Shown here piece after piece: positions 10,654 to 21,742 of a stretch of DNA of 64,000 nt. Below the pieces are notes generated by a model that did no database searches, was not told where the DNA came from, and worked only from the letters and a program-made list of their open reading frames with translations. The position numbers were made by a program, and so were the translations under genes. Source of the DNA: Cryptomeria japonica (lineage: Eukaryota; Streptophyta; Pinopsida; Cupressales; Cupressaceae); contig NC_081410.1 of assembly GCF_030272615.1 (NCBI RefSeq), forward strand, positions 501,542,442 to 501,606,441, written 5' to 3'. Every line of letters begins with the position of its first letter. The stretch's first letter is position 1.

Positions 10654-13600
10654 TGTTGGGACTCAAAAATTCATGCCCGATTTTTGAGGTCTCCTATAAA
10701 TTTTTGTCTAATGCACTCAGTTTTGCCTTGTAAGATAAGCCTAAGTTTCTCAGTTTGAGAGCTTGCCATTTTGCACCAGTTAAGTTTCATGCAAAATCCT
10801 CTTGGCGGATTATTATACACATTATGGAGATTCAATATACCTTCTTGTAGCCTCTTATGACCAAATTTGATGCATTTATGAAGTCTCCTTTAGAGGTCCC
10901 AAGGTTAGGTCTTCATTTTGCACCTTTCTACATTTTCTGAGTAGCCTTGTTTGAGGCATCATATCTTTTTACCTATTTATCATCAAGCCAAAAAGAGAGT
11001 TTTTTGTGATTCTCTGCAATTTTTTGAAGCCCTATGCCAAGTGGCTTAGCCTCACAAATCCATTTGCTCAGTTTTCAAAGTTGATTCCCTTTGCAAAAGG
11101 TTCAGTTATGCAACTGAACATTGTCAAGCAACAGTCAGGAGGCCACTTTGAAAATTCATATTTCTTGCCTAGTTGAATTGCACTTTAAATGAATTGTATC
11201 CCATGATTCTCTGTAGAATTGTGTACAAGATTCCCAGTTTGTACCCCCCCAACTCTTCATATGACCACTTTTTGAAGCCCATTCCAAATGAACTTTCTCA
11301 GGGTTTCAACATCAACAGTGTCCAAAAGTTCAGAAGAGCCAACTTTGAGGGTTAATAATTTCCACATGTGACCTAATTAGGTCAAACCCTCTTGTACACT
11401 CAGTCAAGGTATATTCATCTACTAGTGTGCCAAGTGGCGGCTCTTGAAGGGGTGATTTGATATTTTTTCAAATCAAGGTTTGAAGGCTACTCAGGTTGTT
11501 TAAATAGGTTGAGATACAGAAAAGATTGAGTAGGCAACTTTGTGGGTTAGTAACTTTTGCCTCAAATGTCTAATTAATGATCCGTCAGATGCCCTAGATT
11601 CTATGTTTTGCAGTCTATCATTGTGCCAGCTTACAGGGTTTGGTCAGAGGTTTTGATAAGTTTTTTAATTTCATTTCACGAGCTACTCAAATGTTTTGGA
11701 TCAAAATTCAAAGTTACAACAAAAGTTAGATCTGAATATTTTGGACTCAATTTCTTAGATACCAGGCACATTCAGTCAATGAATTAGAGCATTCTCAGAG
11801 GGTCGGTTGCACGAAAACAATTTTTTTTTTAGCTAGGCCCACTTGGGGTGCTTGACTGAGGCTGTGACCCAGTCTGACCAATGGAGACCCATTGGAGAAA
11901 GATATATTTTTTAGATCATTTTGATTTAAATAATATTGTAATGTGGTTAATATAGGTAGGTAAAGGTAGTAACACATGATTTTATAAATGAGTTTTCTAA
12001 ATCATTTCATATGATTTAAATGATGGCATTATAAAGTAATTAAAGGTCCAAATTTTACATATAATGTGTCTTACCTTATAGAAAATCACCCATGGGACTA
12101 GTTTAATTCAAAGGGATCAAAGGGTAGGTGAAATTAAAAAAAATCAATATGTGTGTCTACGATAATCATGGTGGGGCCCTTGGATGCTAAGACTTGCAAA
12201 ATTTTATTATTCCTCAAGTTGCAAGGAGAAATATTTAAATGTTACTGGGAACCCTATTTCTACATGAGCGAGAAAAGAAAGGTTAATAATGTGTGTGGGC
12301 CCGCAAGACAATGAGCTCCTTTGTTTTCCAAGCAATTTACTTGGCAGAGAAAGTTATCTACTTTCTTGTCCTGTGCATTGGTGAGGCGTGCATCTAAGGC
12401 CCGCGGGATAAGGGATTGATTTGGGTGCACACAAAATATTCTCCTACGCAAGAAGGAGGGGGTCACCAAAAACTCGCGGGATAATGGAATTATCTTATGC
12501 AAAGGTGAGTTGGACGATATCCCACGTGGTGTCTATAGGTACAAAGTATTCTTGTGGGCCAAGTGAGATGTCAGGGCGGGAAGAGCTTCTCCTTATCCTG
12601 CGGTGATCTTCGAGACCCCCAAAAATAATGCGGGATAAGGCTTGAGTTCAATGCAGGAAATGAAAATGGGCCCCCACAAAAGGGAAAGCACACACAGTTA
12701 AAAAGGAGAGAAGTTTAGGGTTTTTGTAAATGCAGGAATAAGTTTAGGGAAACCAAGGGCCCGAAGTAGTCGAGATGAAGCTGGAGATGCCATGGATGCC
12801 AAATTTCCATAGAGGGATTTGTTTAGGCATCGATGGTCTATGTCCCTAAAATGAGAGAGGTGTCTAAGCATGATCGATAAAGTGGGATCGATGTCAGAAA
12901 GAAAAGATTATACTTTGTTGTGACCAAGCGTTTCAATCGAGTGGGCGCAGAATGAGAAAGATGAGCCTCGAATAATGGATCGACACCCATCAAAGCAAAC
13001 TTGGATTAGCATTTTCCACGTCGTCAGAATCCAAAAGTGGGGATCAAAATCCATTGAAGCATATGAATTAGGTATTCAGATTCATTATTAATAGTGCGAT
13101 TGGAAAATGTGCATACCAAATGCAATGATGAATCGATTTTGAAAACCTATGAGGTGAAGTGTGATATGAAGGTCGTCGAGTGTGTACTCATCAAAGGGGT
13201 CTTTTGTTGCTTTTGATTAGTAGAGGATACATAAGTAGATGTGCAAATTTGAATTCAATCAAAGGGAAGGTATTTTTCAACAAAAGGTACAAAAGTAAGT
13301 TTCTTCAGTTAGTGTTGGCAGTGACCAAATTTGGCAAATTTTGGCTAAGGTGCAGAAGTGAGTTGACATGTGCCCGAGAAGGAAATTTTTAGATTTTGCC
13401 CATATTTCCAGCAAGGGTGCAGTAGTGTAAATATGACAATTTTTGGTCAATGAGCAAAGTTCTGATTGATTTTGAAAAACAGATTTTAAGGACCTGAAAC
13501 CTTTAAAAAAGAGAACAAAAGATAGTTCAGCAGAGAACAACTAGACCAACATAATGACAACATACAAAAGAATGGCAAGAAGGCCAATAATCCGAACGGA

Positions 13601-13665
13601 CAACAAAAGACTAGGAACAACAAAGCATAAAAAACCATAAAAAAGACCTAGTCAGCTAACAACAC

Positions 13666-13800
13666 TTACATAGACTTAAGAAGATCAACAGCCTTGATGA
13701 CCAACAGGTCATAATTTTCCGAAGCAACTTTGAGCTCTTCAATTTCCTTGTTTGGCTTTTTCTCCTTCTTCTTTGATGGGAATGGGTATGGGGTATATTA
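13666..13800 (-). pseudogene. Displaced C-terminus of M1 coiled-coil protein
   Basis: In one minus-strand frame this encodes EKKPNKEIEELKVASENYDL followed by LVIKAVDLLKSM and a stop at 13666. M2 ends with the matching KDKKTNKDLEDLKVVGATYD and then ELVIKAENLLKKITV. The match shows where the protein ended before extra DNA split it. Confidence 0.6.
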
Positions 13801-15260
13801 GCCCAGTCTATGCTCTTTGATCCTCCCCTTGGATCACCAGGTGTTCTAACCACACCCTAGGATCTCTAGGACTTCCCTTGCTTGTGGAATCCCCTGACCT
13901 TGCCCAATCCATCCACCAACAACTTGCAATACTTCTCCTCAGGTCTCACCTACTCATGAGATTCAAAAGAACCCATATTTAGGCTCATAAGGGTTTGGCT
14001 TGTCCTACACCTTCTTAGGTCCTAGCAAGGATAGGATAGGTTTTAGGCATGGTTTACCATCCATTCATGTGCCCCCAAGAGGTTTAGGCCTTCCTATTTG
14101 TTACCGATCTCACAATTTTTCTCCTTCCCTGCAAAATAGGGCTACAAGGAATGAGCCCAATTAGGCCTCCATTCTGGACTTTTAGGGCTCTCTCTTGCAA
14201 ACGATGACCCAACTTGTGAAACTCCCCAAAAGGACTACTGTTTAATTGGAAAAAGATCAAATATTTTCTAGGTTTTGGGCCTCCAAGTGTCTGTACACTG
14301 CCCTAGGTGAATTTTGGGGGTTTTAACGGTTTTTAAGAGGGTTTTTAGGCCTACCAGGGTCACAGTGAAGGTTTAGTGTTTTTACCACCTTGTCTGGATT
14401 GGTGGAAGCTCCTCCTTCTCACTAATGGTGCTCCACACAGCCCTCTACAACTCCTCCAAAGGGTGCATCCTCCTCTGACCTTCCTTTCTCTCACAGACCT
14501 CTGCAACCTTAACCCTTCCTAGCCGGGCACTGTCCAATCTCGCCTAGGAGCGGGTCTTTGGATGGCTTCCCTGCATCTTCAAGGGCCCTGCTTGCTCTGA
14601 AGTAATGTACAGGGTCTGCACTCCTATTCCCCATGGTTTCATGGTGATTCCAGAATGGGGATAGGAGTTGTTAACCCATTGACACAAAACAGTCCAAAAC
14701 TAGACAGTGAAGGAGTGTTTGACAAAATATTTACAAAGGACTCAAAACCTGCACAACACACTAAAACTAATTGCTCAAAATGGAAGAGTAAACACAACAC
14801 AAAGCTTTCAACATAGTTTAGTCTACAAAACAATCCATTATCACTCTTTGATGCTCCATTTGTGCCGACTAGCAACAAAATCACAGTCATAGTCAACTTG
14901 GTCTGTGTGCCAAAATTAGGGTTCTCCACGCTAAACTAAGGTTTTTGACCTATTAGGTGAAAAAGTTGTCATGCAACTTTTTGCAACTTTTGAGCAACTT
15001 TTGCAAAGTTGCTTTTCTTGACTCCTAGGCCTCCATTGGGCTATCCTATGGACACCACCATGCTAAAAGGACCCCAAACTCATCAATGGCACACATAACC
15101 TCTCCTCCACAAGAAATATCAACCAAGACTTGAGAACCTAGGACCTAAAATAGGACCTAATTAATACTAATGAGCTCATGGCTCTTATTATATTTACAAT
15201 GGCTTCTTAAAGAAGCAAAACACCAACAAAAACCAAAAGGAGGAAGACCTTAGAAGGGTG
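13801..15260. other. Extra DNA splitting M1
   Basis: M2 shows that the protein regions at 15334 and 13800 should be nearly adjacent, so about 1.4 kb has been inserted. It contains no recognised domain. It holds two hairpins (14960-14982 and 14994-15012). I could not find clear terminal repeats, so its class is unknown. Confidence 0.5.
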
Positions 15261-15333
15261 CTCCTGCACCATTCTTGCCTCTAGTCCTTGTTCTTGGTCC
15301 TTGCACATCTCCCATGCCTTCCATGTTAGGTTC

Positions 15334-15744
15334 CTACTCCAGGGATCCCTTCTCATTCTCCATCTTACTGATTAGGATTTTGGTGTTTTCAGCCGAGACC
15401 TTCAGAATGTTATAACTTTGTTCAACAATTCTTTTGAGATAGGTATCGATTTTGTTGAGTCTATTGTTAGTATCCACCATTCTCTGGTCCCTAGTAGTGT
15501 CATTGTTTTTTATTTCCTCTAGGGCCTTCTCCACTTTCTCAAACCTTGGGTTGAAGGCATCCCTAATCTCTTCAGCTCTGGCAATAGTCTTTCCCAAATC
15601 ATCAACATACTCAGCCATGGATTTACCTTCACCGATGCTGATTATCTCCAGAATTTGAACCCTATGACTCAGTTTCTTGTTTTCCTCCACAACTTTCTTG
15701 TGACTGTTTATGAGCCAGTCGAGGGTGTCCACAAAACCCTTCAA
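15334..15744 (-). pseudogene. Coiled-coil protein of retroposon M1
   Basis: A 136-codon frame rich in Lys, Glu, Asn and Leu, with heptad-like spacing over most of its length. It contains GKSMAEYVDDLGKTIARAEE and later RIVEQSYNILKVSAENTKIL. Retroposon M2 encodes a clear relative (GKTMANYIEDL, NIVEQSLSILKISANNT), so this is a conserved product of the family. Upstream in M1 lies an acidic segment followed by a basic one (EEEVSEDFEKDD, then QKKKPKSSF), probably the N-terminal part of the same protein. The C-terminal part was displaced to 13666-13790 by about 1.4 kb of extra DNA. Family unknown to me; an RNA-binding ORF1-like role is only a guess. Confidence 0.6.
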
Positions 15745-16452
15745 ACCCTCAATAGAAGGATTTGAAGGGGGGCTTTTTTCACTTGCCTTGGCCTAATCAG
15801 TTTTGGGGACATCTCCACCGGTAATCTATTCGGCATCACCACCAACACTCTGGTTGAAACCATCCCCAGTAATCTCCTCCTCAACTTTTTGGTCCGCATC
15901 AATATCCTTACTATGCTCTTTGTCCTCTGACTCTAGCTCAAAATTACCCTGCCTTTTCTGCATATTCCTTTTCTGAAAGGAAGATTTAGGTTTCTTCTTT
16001 TGAGGGGACAAAGAGTCATCCTTTTCAAAGTCCTCAGAGACCTCCTCCTCCAAGGAAGAGTGAATCTGGAAGTCCTTCTCTTTGCTTTCTTGTGACTGTT
16101 TATGAGCCAGTCAAGGGTGTCCACAAACCCCTTCAAACCCTCAATAGAAGGGTTTGAAGGGGGGCTTTTTTCACTAGCCTTGGCCTGATCAGTTTTGGGG
16201 ACATCTCCACTGGTAATCTATTCGACATCACCACCAACACTCTGGTTGAAACCATCCCTCGTAATCTCCTCCTCAACTTTTTGGTCCGCATTAGAATCCT
16301 TACTTTTCTCTTTGTCCTCTAACTCCAACTTAGAATTTCCTTGCCCTTTCTGCTTATTCCTTTTCTAAAAGGAAGATTTAGGTTTCTTCTTCCAAGGGTA
16401 CAAAGAGTCATCCTTTTCAAAGTCCTTAGAGACCTCCTCCTCTGAGGAAGAG
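15694..16452 (-). repeat. Tandem duplication inside M1 (period about 392 bp)
   Basis: The block starting TTTCTTGTGACTGTTTATG at 15694 recurs at 16086 and continues to the end of M1. Both copies encode the EEEVS.DFEKDD / KKKPKSSF / KVEEEIT series and a KGFVDTLDWLINSHKK segment. The second copy is cut off at the M1 boundary. Confidence 0.8.
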
Positions 16453-17034
16453 TCAATAAGCAAAGTTGAATGTGACATCTGCTGCAAGTTGTTTTTTCCA
16501 GATTTTGAAAGGTCACATTTAGATTTTGAGTGCAAGTGGAAGACTCATTTTGGAGAAAAAAATGCAAGTTGAGATTTGAAGACAAAGGAGACATGGACAT
16601 GTGTCAAATTTTGATGCATTATAGGGTTCCAGTGTGGTCCTCTTTCTTGTCTATTTATGTTATTTTCTTCTCATTTTGAAGGGTTCCAATCCTTAGTTCT
16701 GCTAAGGTAGACTTATGTATTGTAAAGGATATTATATGGTACTTCTTAGTTAGGTTCATATATCTGAAAGTTTATATCTTAGTTGTGAAGTTTTTGTGTC
16801 TTAAAATGTGCTTAACAACTTCATCTTATCAAATGTTTGTCTCCAGCTGAGAATGTATATTTCTTTGAATGAAATAATCAAGTATTATGGTCATCCTTTA
16901 AACACATTTGCTGCTCTAAGTTGTGTTTTATGATTGCCTTCTATTCAAGGAATGGAGTAAATGTGCAACGAGATTCTATATGTTTTCAGGTGGATCATTA
17001 AGTATGAATGTTTGAACATTGTTTTAGTAGTGTT

Positions 17035-17673
17035 CTGATTAATTAAAAAAATAGGTTTTCAGGATCCAAAACCTTTAACACAAGATATTAAGATAAGACA
17101 CCAAAAAGATTAGTTCTTAAGAACCGCATACAAAAAGACTGGCAAGAAAGCCAACGAATCGAAAGGACAACAAAACAAACAACAACAAAGAAACAAAGAA
17201 GGCACTACACAGTAATTTTCTTCAACAGGTTCTCCGCCTTTATCACCAGCTCGTCGTAAGTGGCCCCGACAACTTTAAGGTCTTCCAGATCCTTGTTAGT
17301 TTTTTTGTCCTTCTTTTTGCCTTTGGTATGGGTTATGGGGCCTTGAGCTTCCCCTGTTCCTTCAGTCTCCGGGTCAATGTCCAGGATTTCCTTTTCTTCA
17401 TCCAGTTTGCTGATGAGAGTGTTGGTGTTGTTAGCTGAAATCTTCAGGATGCTTAGGCTCTGTTCAACAATGTTCTTCAGACACTCCTCAATTTTACCCA
17501 TTTTTCTAACAGTTTTCGAGAGAGTGTGGTTGTTAGTGTCAGCAAGATTTTTCCTTTCCAACAAATCCTTCTCAATTTTTTCAAACCTGGGGTTGAAGCA
17601 TCTCTTATGTCTTCGGCTTTGGCAATGGTGCTTTTTAGGTCCTCTATGTAGTTGGCCATGGTCTTCCCTTCCC
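17035..17673 (-). mobile_element. Retroposon M2 in the D 5' LTR
   Basis: A 639-bp insertion relative to the 3' LTR (site near 25133), flanked by TAGTGTT at 17028-17034 and 17674-17680. On the minus strand it ends with a T-run and AATTAATCAG, sharing its 3' end, 3' UTR blocks (TTGGCTTTCTTGCCAGTC) and coding sequence with M1. Its 5' end lies just upstream of the MANYIEDL segment, so it is a 5'-truncated copy. Confidence 0.75.
17205..17673 (-). pseudogene. Coiled-coil protein of retroposon M2 (partial)
   Basis: Two overlapping frames (17673-17480, then 17564-17205) form one decayed protein. GKTMANYIEDLKSTIAKAED leads, by a frameshift near 17560, into a Leu/Ile/Asn-rich coiled-coil with NIVEQSLSILKISANNTNTL. 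It ends in an acidic then strongly basic tail (THTKGKKKDKKTNKD) and the C-terminal ELVIKAENLLKKITV. It shares this order with the M1 product. No RT, endonuclease or zinc motif is visible. Function unknown. Confidence 0.6.
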
Positions 17674-18219
17674 TAGTGTTGTTATTACAATTTAATAACA
17701 TTCTAAAAACTTTCAAGACATGCTTGGATGTAACAACATAGGTGAATTTTTATGTGACTCCGCTGCCCACTCTTTGGCATTGGTCATTTCTTTATAAATT
17801 CTGGTTTAGTTGGTTCCATATATTATCAAAATCATTTCATTTATTCTTTTCCTTTATGTTGTAGGAGTAGGATTAGTTTAGTATTTGTTCTCAGTATTTC
17901 TTATAGAGAAAAATGGGATTATGCTCAAGTAATGGTGAAATATTAAGCACCCATTATCATGCATATGAGAACTATCCACCTTGTTAAGATAAGTCTGCTG
18001 GTTAGTTTGTACTAGTTTATCATTTTCAGACCTACAATAGGAACACCCTCTTGAGTCTAGTGGAGCTCAAAGAGCAGAAGGCTTGTATAGCCTTGTTAAG
18101 TTACGATTTCTTTTCTTCAGTCTGCTGATAGTGTTGATGTCATGTCCTAGATTGCCAATCCCCTAGTCTAGTGTTGTGTATCTCCTTAGGACTGAAGGTA
18201 GTAAGAAAAATTGTTAACA

Positions 18220-18243
18220 TATTAGCGACTCTGCTGGGAAGTG
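18220..18243 (+). promoter_or_regulatory. Primer-binding site of element D
   Basis: Just after the LTR end TAACA comes TATTAGCGACTCTGCTGGGA. The part TAGCGACTCTGCTGGG closely resembles TGGCGACTCYGCTGGGG, the complement of a plant tRNA-Arg(ACG) 3' end. A second, weaker copy (TTGGCAACTCTGTTGGA) lies near 18312. Confidence 0.65.
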
Positions 18244-18997
18244 TCTAGAATCTCTAGTTGGAAAAGTTTGAATCATTATATAGATTACCTCTGCTGAGCC
18301 GCAACCAACAAATTGGCAACTCTGTTGGATATAGTTTTAAATGAAAAGCTTGAAAAAACTTATTAAGTCACCCATGAGTCTCGGGTTACAAAGTTTTCAG
18401 TCTGGAAGAAGTTTATTGCAAATTGTGTGAAGGAGTTTGAAGTGGCTCTGTTGGTGAAGAACTCAGAATAACTAGTTTTTGAATAGCTCTCTGCTGTTCA
18501 AAGGTTGTTCCTCTACAAGGAGGTGGTGACTCTGTCAAAGATCTTGATTAAGAGATGATGCAATCTCTAAATTTTCAAAGTCTTATCAAAGAAGAAAGTG
18601 AGCAGCAACTGCATACTTCCAGGTATTCTCAAAAATCTTGCTGAGAATAACTTTTTCTGAAAATTATTTGTTGAAGGTTTCAACACTTGAATGCATCCCT
18701 ATTGAATAATTTTAGCATTACTAGAGGGAAGTTCTAAGACAGTTTTATGTGCTTACAAGATATTTTATGAGTTTTATCTTCCTCGAAGAAGAAGCATGTT
18801 GTAATTATTTGTGCTCTTGAAAAATGGTTTAGAGTGTAGTCACAAGTCTCTTGTATTTGTATTTCCAAGAAACTTGTATGAACACATTTAAAATGTATTC
18901 AAATTTGTACCCCTACTTGGCTCCCAATGTTAGTATGATGAGAAATTAGTCCCATCCAAGTAATCAAAGAGATTTCATCATTTAGAAGTATAAGGCA
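18244..18997 (+). other. Leader of element D
   Basis: Untranslated stretch between the primer site and gag. It has several imperfect GGC(A)ACTCTG(T/C)TGG-like echoes of the primer site (18312 and weaker ones downstream) and no coding signal. Confidence 0.5.
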
Positions 18998-19624
18998 TTG
19001 AGATTTGATGATATTGTGGGTTTACCAAACCCCATACCCCGTGAAGTCAGAGATAAGATTCCTAAGTTCGGTGGGTTGAAGGAGAAATCAGATGAGAAGC
19101 ACTTGCAATGGTTCAATGAGATAATGGAGGACTATGAGGTCAATCATGAGGATGTCTTTATAAGGCTCTTTGTTCATTCCTTTAAATAGGATGCAAGAGA
19201 TTGGTTCTCTAATTGGATACCATGTTCAATCAACTCATGGGAAGAGTTCCAATCAGCTTTCAAAGAGCAGTTTTGTGAGAAGATTTCTGAGTCTTCAATG
19301 ATTCAAGACTTTATGGACATTCACATTGAAGAAGATGAGTGGGTCACAACTTTCAATCTCATATTTACAAAGAAATGGAAAAGAATCCCTCAAAATATTT
19401 GACCATCAGATGACATAGCCTTAGTGGTTTACCTTGGTGCCTTTGGTAAAAAGATGAGCTACACGCTGAGAAATGAGAGCCCAGAAAGTTTATATGAGGC
19501 TTATGAAATAGAAAATAATATTGAGAAGGTCTCCAAGTTCAGAATGAGCAGGAAGTTAAAGCCTGAAAAGAGGACTTGGTGTGAAATAAAGCAAGGTGGT
19601 TCTAAAGTTATTTATGATTCCTAG
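18998..19624 (+). pseudogene. Gag of element D
   Basis: A retrotransposon gag core spread over two frame segments with three stops. The first part (18998-19186) starts MRFDDIVGLPNPIPREVRDK and runs to EDVFIRLFVHSFK. After a stop come DARDWF and SINSWEEFQSAFKEQF, then ALVVYLGAFGKKMSYTLR and a basic RKLKPEKR. Element E on the other strand shows the same series: EARDWF, SINSWRKFQSAFSEQF, VVYLGTFDKKMSY. No CCHC knuckle follows, unlike most plant gags. Gag normally forms the particle; this copy is dead. Confidence 0.75.
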
Positions 19625-19639
19625 CTTGTTGTCCCCTCA

Positions 19640-21612
19640 TGCATGTCTTACCAAAATGTAAATCAACCTGTTTGACATAGTACTGTTCATGAGCCAAGCC
19701 CTAGTATAATTTATGTTGATGAAACAAGTGTGCCTCAAGAAATGACTATGCCTCAAGAGCCCACTCCAAGCTACACCTATGAGCAGCTCGGCTATGTATA
19801 TGCACCCAAAAATGATTGGCTGAATCAACGTGAACCTGGTGTCCTAAATCGAGTGATGTGTACAAATGCCAATCAGGTTGAACCTTGTGTTACTCACCAA
19901 GAGTATGAAGATGCCATTGATCCAATGGTGTATAACCAAGATTTTGTTAGCAATAACACAAAGATGGCTACAAGAAATGAAGACATGGTAGTGACAGAGA
20001 CTCAGTGGAAACCTTATGGTGGTCTTGACTCAAAAATAATCTTTTGTGCTATGGATGTAAATAACACAATACGTTAGTTAGCAAGTGAACATGAAAGGCA
20101 TATTGCTGATTACATACATACAAGTATTGAAAACCATGCAAGATATAACTCCCATGCTTATGTTTATGATAATGCACCCTATTCCCATGATTGGAATCAT
20201 GCAAGCTACTATCCCAATGATCAGAATAATGACTATGAATTAGATTTTGATTCTCTTGTAGCATATGAGAGGGGTACAAACTTGAGAAATGCTGATAAAC
20301 ATGAGTATGCACTAAATGGAGAAGATGAAACCTCCCATCACAGTTGCACTTATGAGGATGATGATGCTGATAATGATTTTATTAATCAAACTCATGATAT
20401 GGTGCATCAGTATGATGTCAATAAAATGCAAAGGCCAAGCACACCTGAAATAAATAAGGTGATATGTAGTGATCAGCAAATGGACACAATGTATACAGCT
20501 GAGAACCCATTGTATGATGATGCCATGGATATGAACCAACATGTGTTTTGCAATGATATGCTTGAGATCAATTCCCTTATGGTCTCAAATCCACTTTTTG
20601 AAGAGGAGGATGCACTTTCAGATGAGGAAGATGTTTTGTCAATTTGTGAGAGTGACCTCCATGAAGTGAAGAAATAGGTTCATATCTCCTATATGAGCCT
20701 AATTTTAGTGAACAAGATGCTGGTAGTTCGTGTTCTCCATGGGAAGAGCTACCTATGTACCTCAACGAAGTGGATGAGCAAGAAACACAATGCATCCATG
20801 ATCATTATACCATAGAGCCAGCTGATGTGATAGAGATTTCAGATGCATGTGTGGAGTCAGATAGTGAGACCAACTATAGCCTTGATTGGCAATACTCTTT
20901 GATTAACATAAATCATACCCATGACATAGAAGAAATTAGTGATGCTAATGAAGGCATAAAAGTTTTTGAACTTCAAGATGATAGCTGTGATGAGCTTGAA
21001 GGTGTGGTGATTGATGGTGATTCAGAGGTTCATACATTTGAAGATGAGTATGCTAATGAAATCCACTATGTAGATCAATATCAAAAGGATCCCCATGCTG
21101 ATTTTGATGAGGAGATCTTGTTGAGTTTGAATGATCTCTTTGATGAAAGATCCTCCATGCATGTACAAGAAGATTCAAAGGATGAGTTGGATCTGCTGTT
21201 TAGTAGTGAGGTGGTAACACCTAATATTGGCAACAAGGATGTGCATGAGCTTTCTCAGTTGTTTGAACAACCATGTGTACTCTTGATGAATCATGCATCC
21301 AATGTATACCATAGTAGATGCTACAATGAATATGGATGTGTGTCTATCAAAAGGCATGACGGTCATGTATTGGTTCATAATAAATGTTTTTAGCTGTTTG
21401 GTGAGTATGTAATGCAATGTGACTAGGGTGATGAGAGCAGCAATGTGAATGATACACCAACAGCTGGTATGATTGATTATGCCTATGATCAGAGTGTTTT
21501 CAGTGATTGTTTCAGATTGGGCATAGTGAAATCAGAGAGGAACTATATTTTTGGTCAGGATAAATTTTGGTTCTTCATGTTTGGTGGTCCGAGACCACCT
21601 ACTGATTTTTAA
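19640..21612 (+). pseudogene. Long acidic protein of element D (unknown family)
   Basis: Downstream of gag, frames at 19730-20077, 20282-20677 and 20755-21393 form one decayed coding region of about 600 codons, broken by stops and a frameshift near 20690. It is very rich in Asp, Glu, Asn, His and Tyr (for example EEEDALSDEEDVLSICESD) and has no Cys-His knuckle or enzyme motif. It ends around ERNYIFGQDKFWFFMFGG. Element E has a counterpart sharing the TNANQVE block and the same acidic composition, so the protein belonged to the family and is not random sequence. In a normal element this place holds protease and RT. Function unknown. Confidence 0.6.
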
Positions 21613-21635
21613 AATTAGATTTTTAGAATGAAGAG

Positions 21636-21715
21636 CATCGTGGTTGAGTGGCCTAATGGATAAGGCACTCGGTCTGCTCCTCTAGAGATCTAAGTTCTTG
21701 CCATGCCTGTAAGGG
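21636..21715 (+). other. tRNA-Arg-like sequence next to D 3' LTR
   Basis: GAGTGGCCTAATGGATAAGG at 21646-21665 fits the A box of plant tRNA-Arg (TRGYNNARNNG). After it come GGTCT and AGAGAT in tRNA-Arg(ACG)-like spacing, then a weak B box (AAGTTCTTGCC). The anticodon arm and acceptor stem do not pair well, so this is not a working tRNA gene. It ends about 27 bp before the 3' LTR of an element whose primer site also looks like tRNA-Arg. Confidence 0.5.
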
Positions 21716-21742
21716 TCATGCATCCTTGAGAAAGAGCCACTA

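Larger units (their letters stand above)
13462..16452 (-). mobile_element. Retroposon M1 in the D 5' LTR
   Basis: Comparison with the intact 3' LTR shows a 2991-bp insertion. It is flanked by a 15-bp target duplication, TCAATGAGCAAAGTT (13447-13461) and TCAATAAGCAAAGTT (16453-16467), with one mismatch. Long duplications of variable length point to target-primed (LINE-type) insertion. On the minus strand the 3' end reads CTGTTTTTCAAAATCAATCAG, less one base of context; M2 also ends AATCAG. There is no poly(A) tail. The only coding capacity seen is an acidic/basic then coiled-coil protein, with no RT. The 5' end is probably truncated. Confidence 0.75.
10654..18219 (+). repeat. 5' LTR of element D (interrupted)
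   Basis: Matches the 3' LTR (from 21743) along its whole length, from the ACTCAA(A/C)AATTCATGCC start to TTAGGACTGAAG...TAACA. The match is broken only by M1 (13462-16452) and M2 (17035-17673). It contains the TATA-like TCTATTTATG near 16647 and a mutated polyadenylation signal (AATGAA) near 16870. Confidence 0.85.

Noticed and set aside
19637-21417. Minus-strand frames rich in His and Tyr opposite the D acidic protein
   Set aside because: Shadows of the plus-strand acidic coding region.
21636-21715. Functional tRNA-Arg gene
   Set aside because: The A box is good, but the anticodon arm, B box and acceptor stem do not form a proper tRNA.
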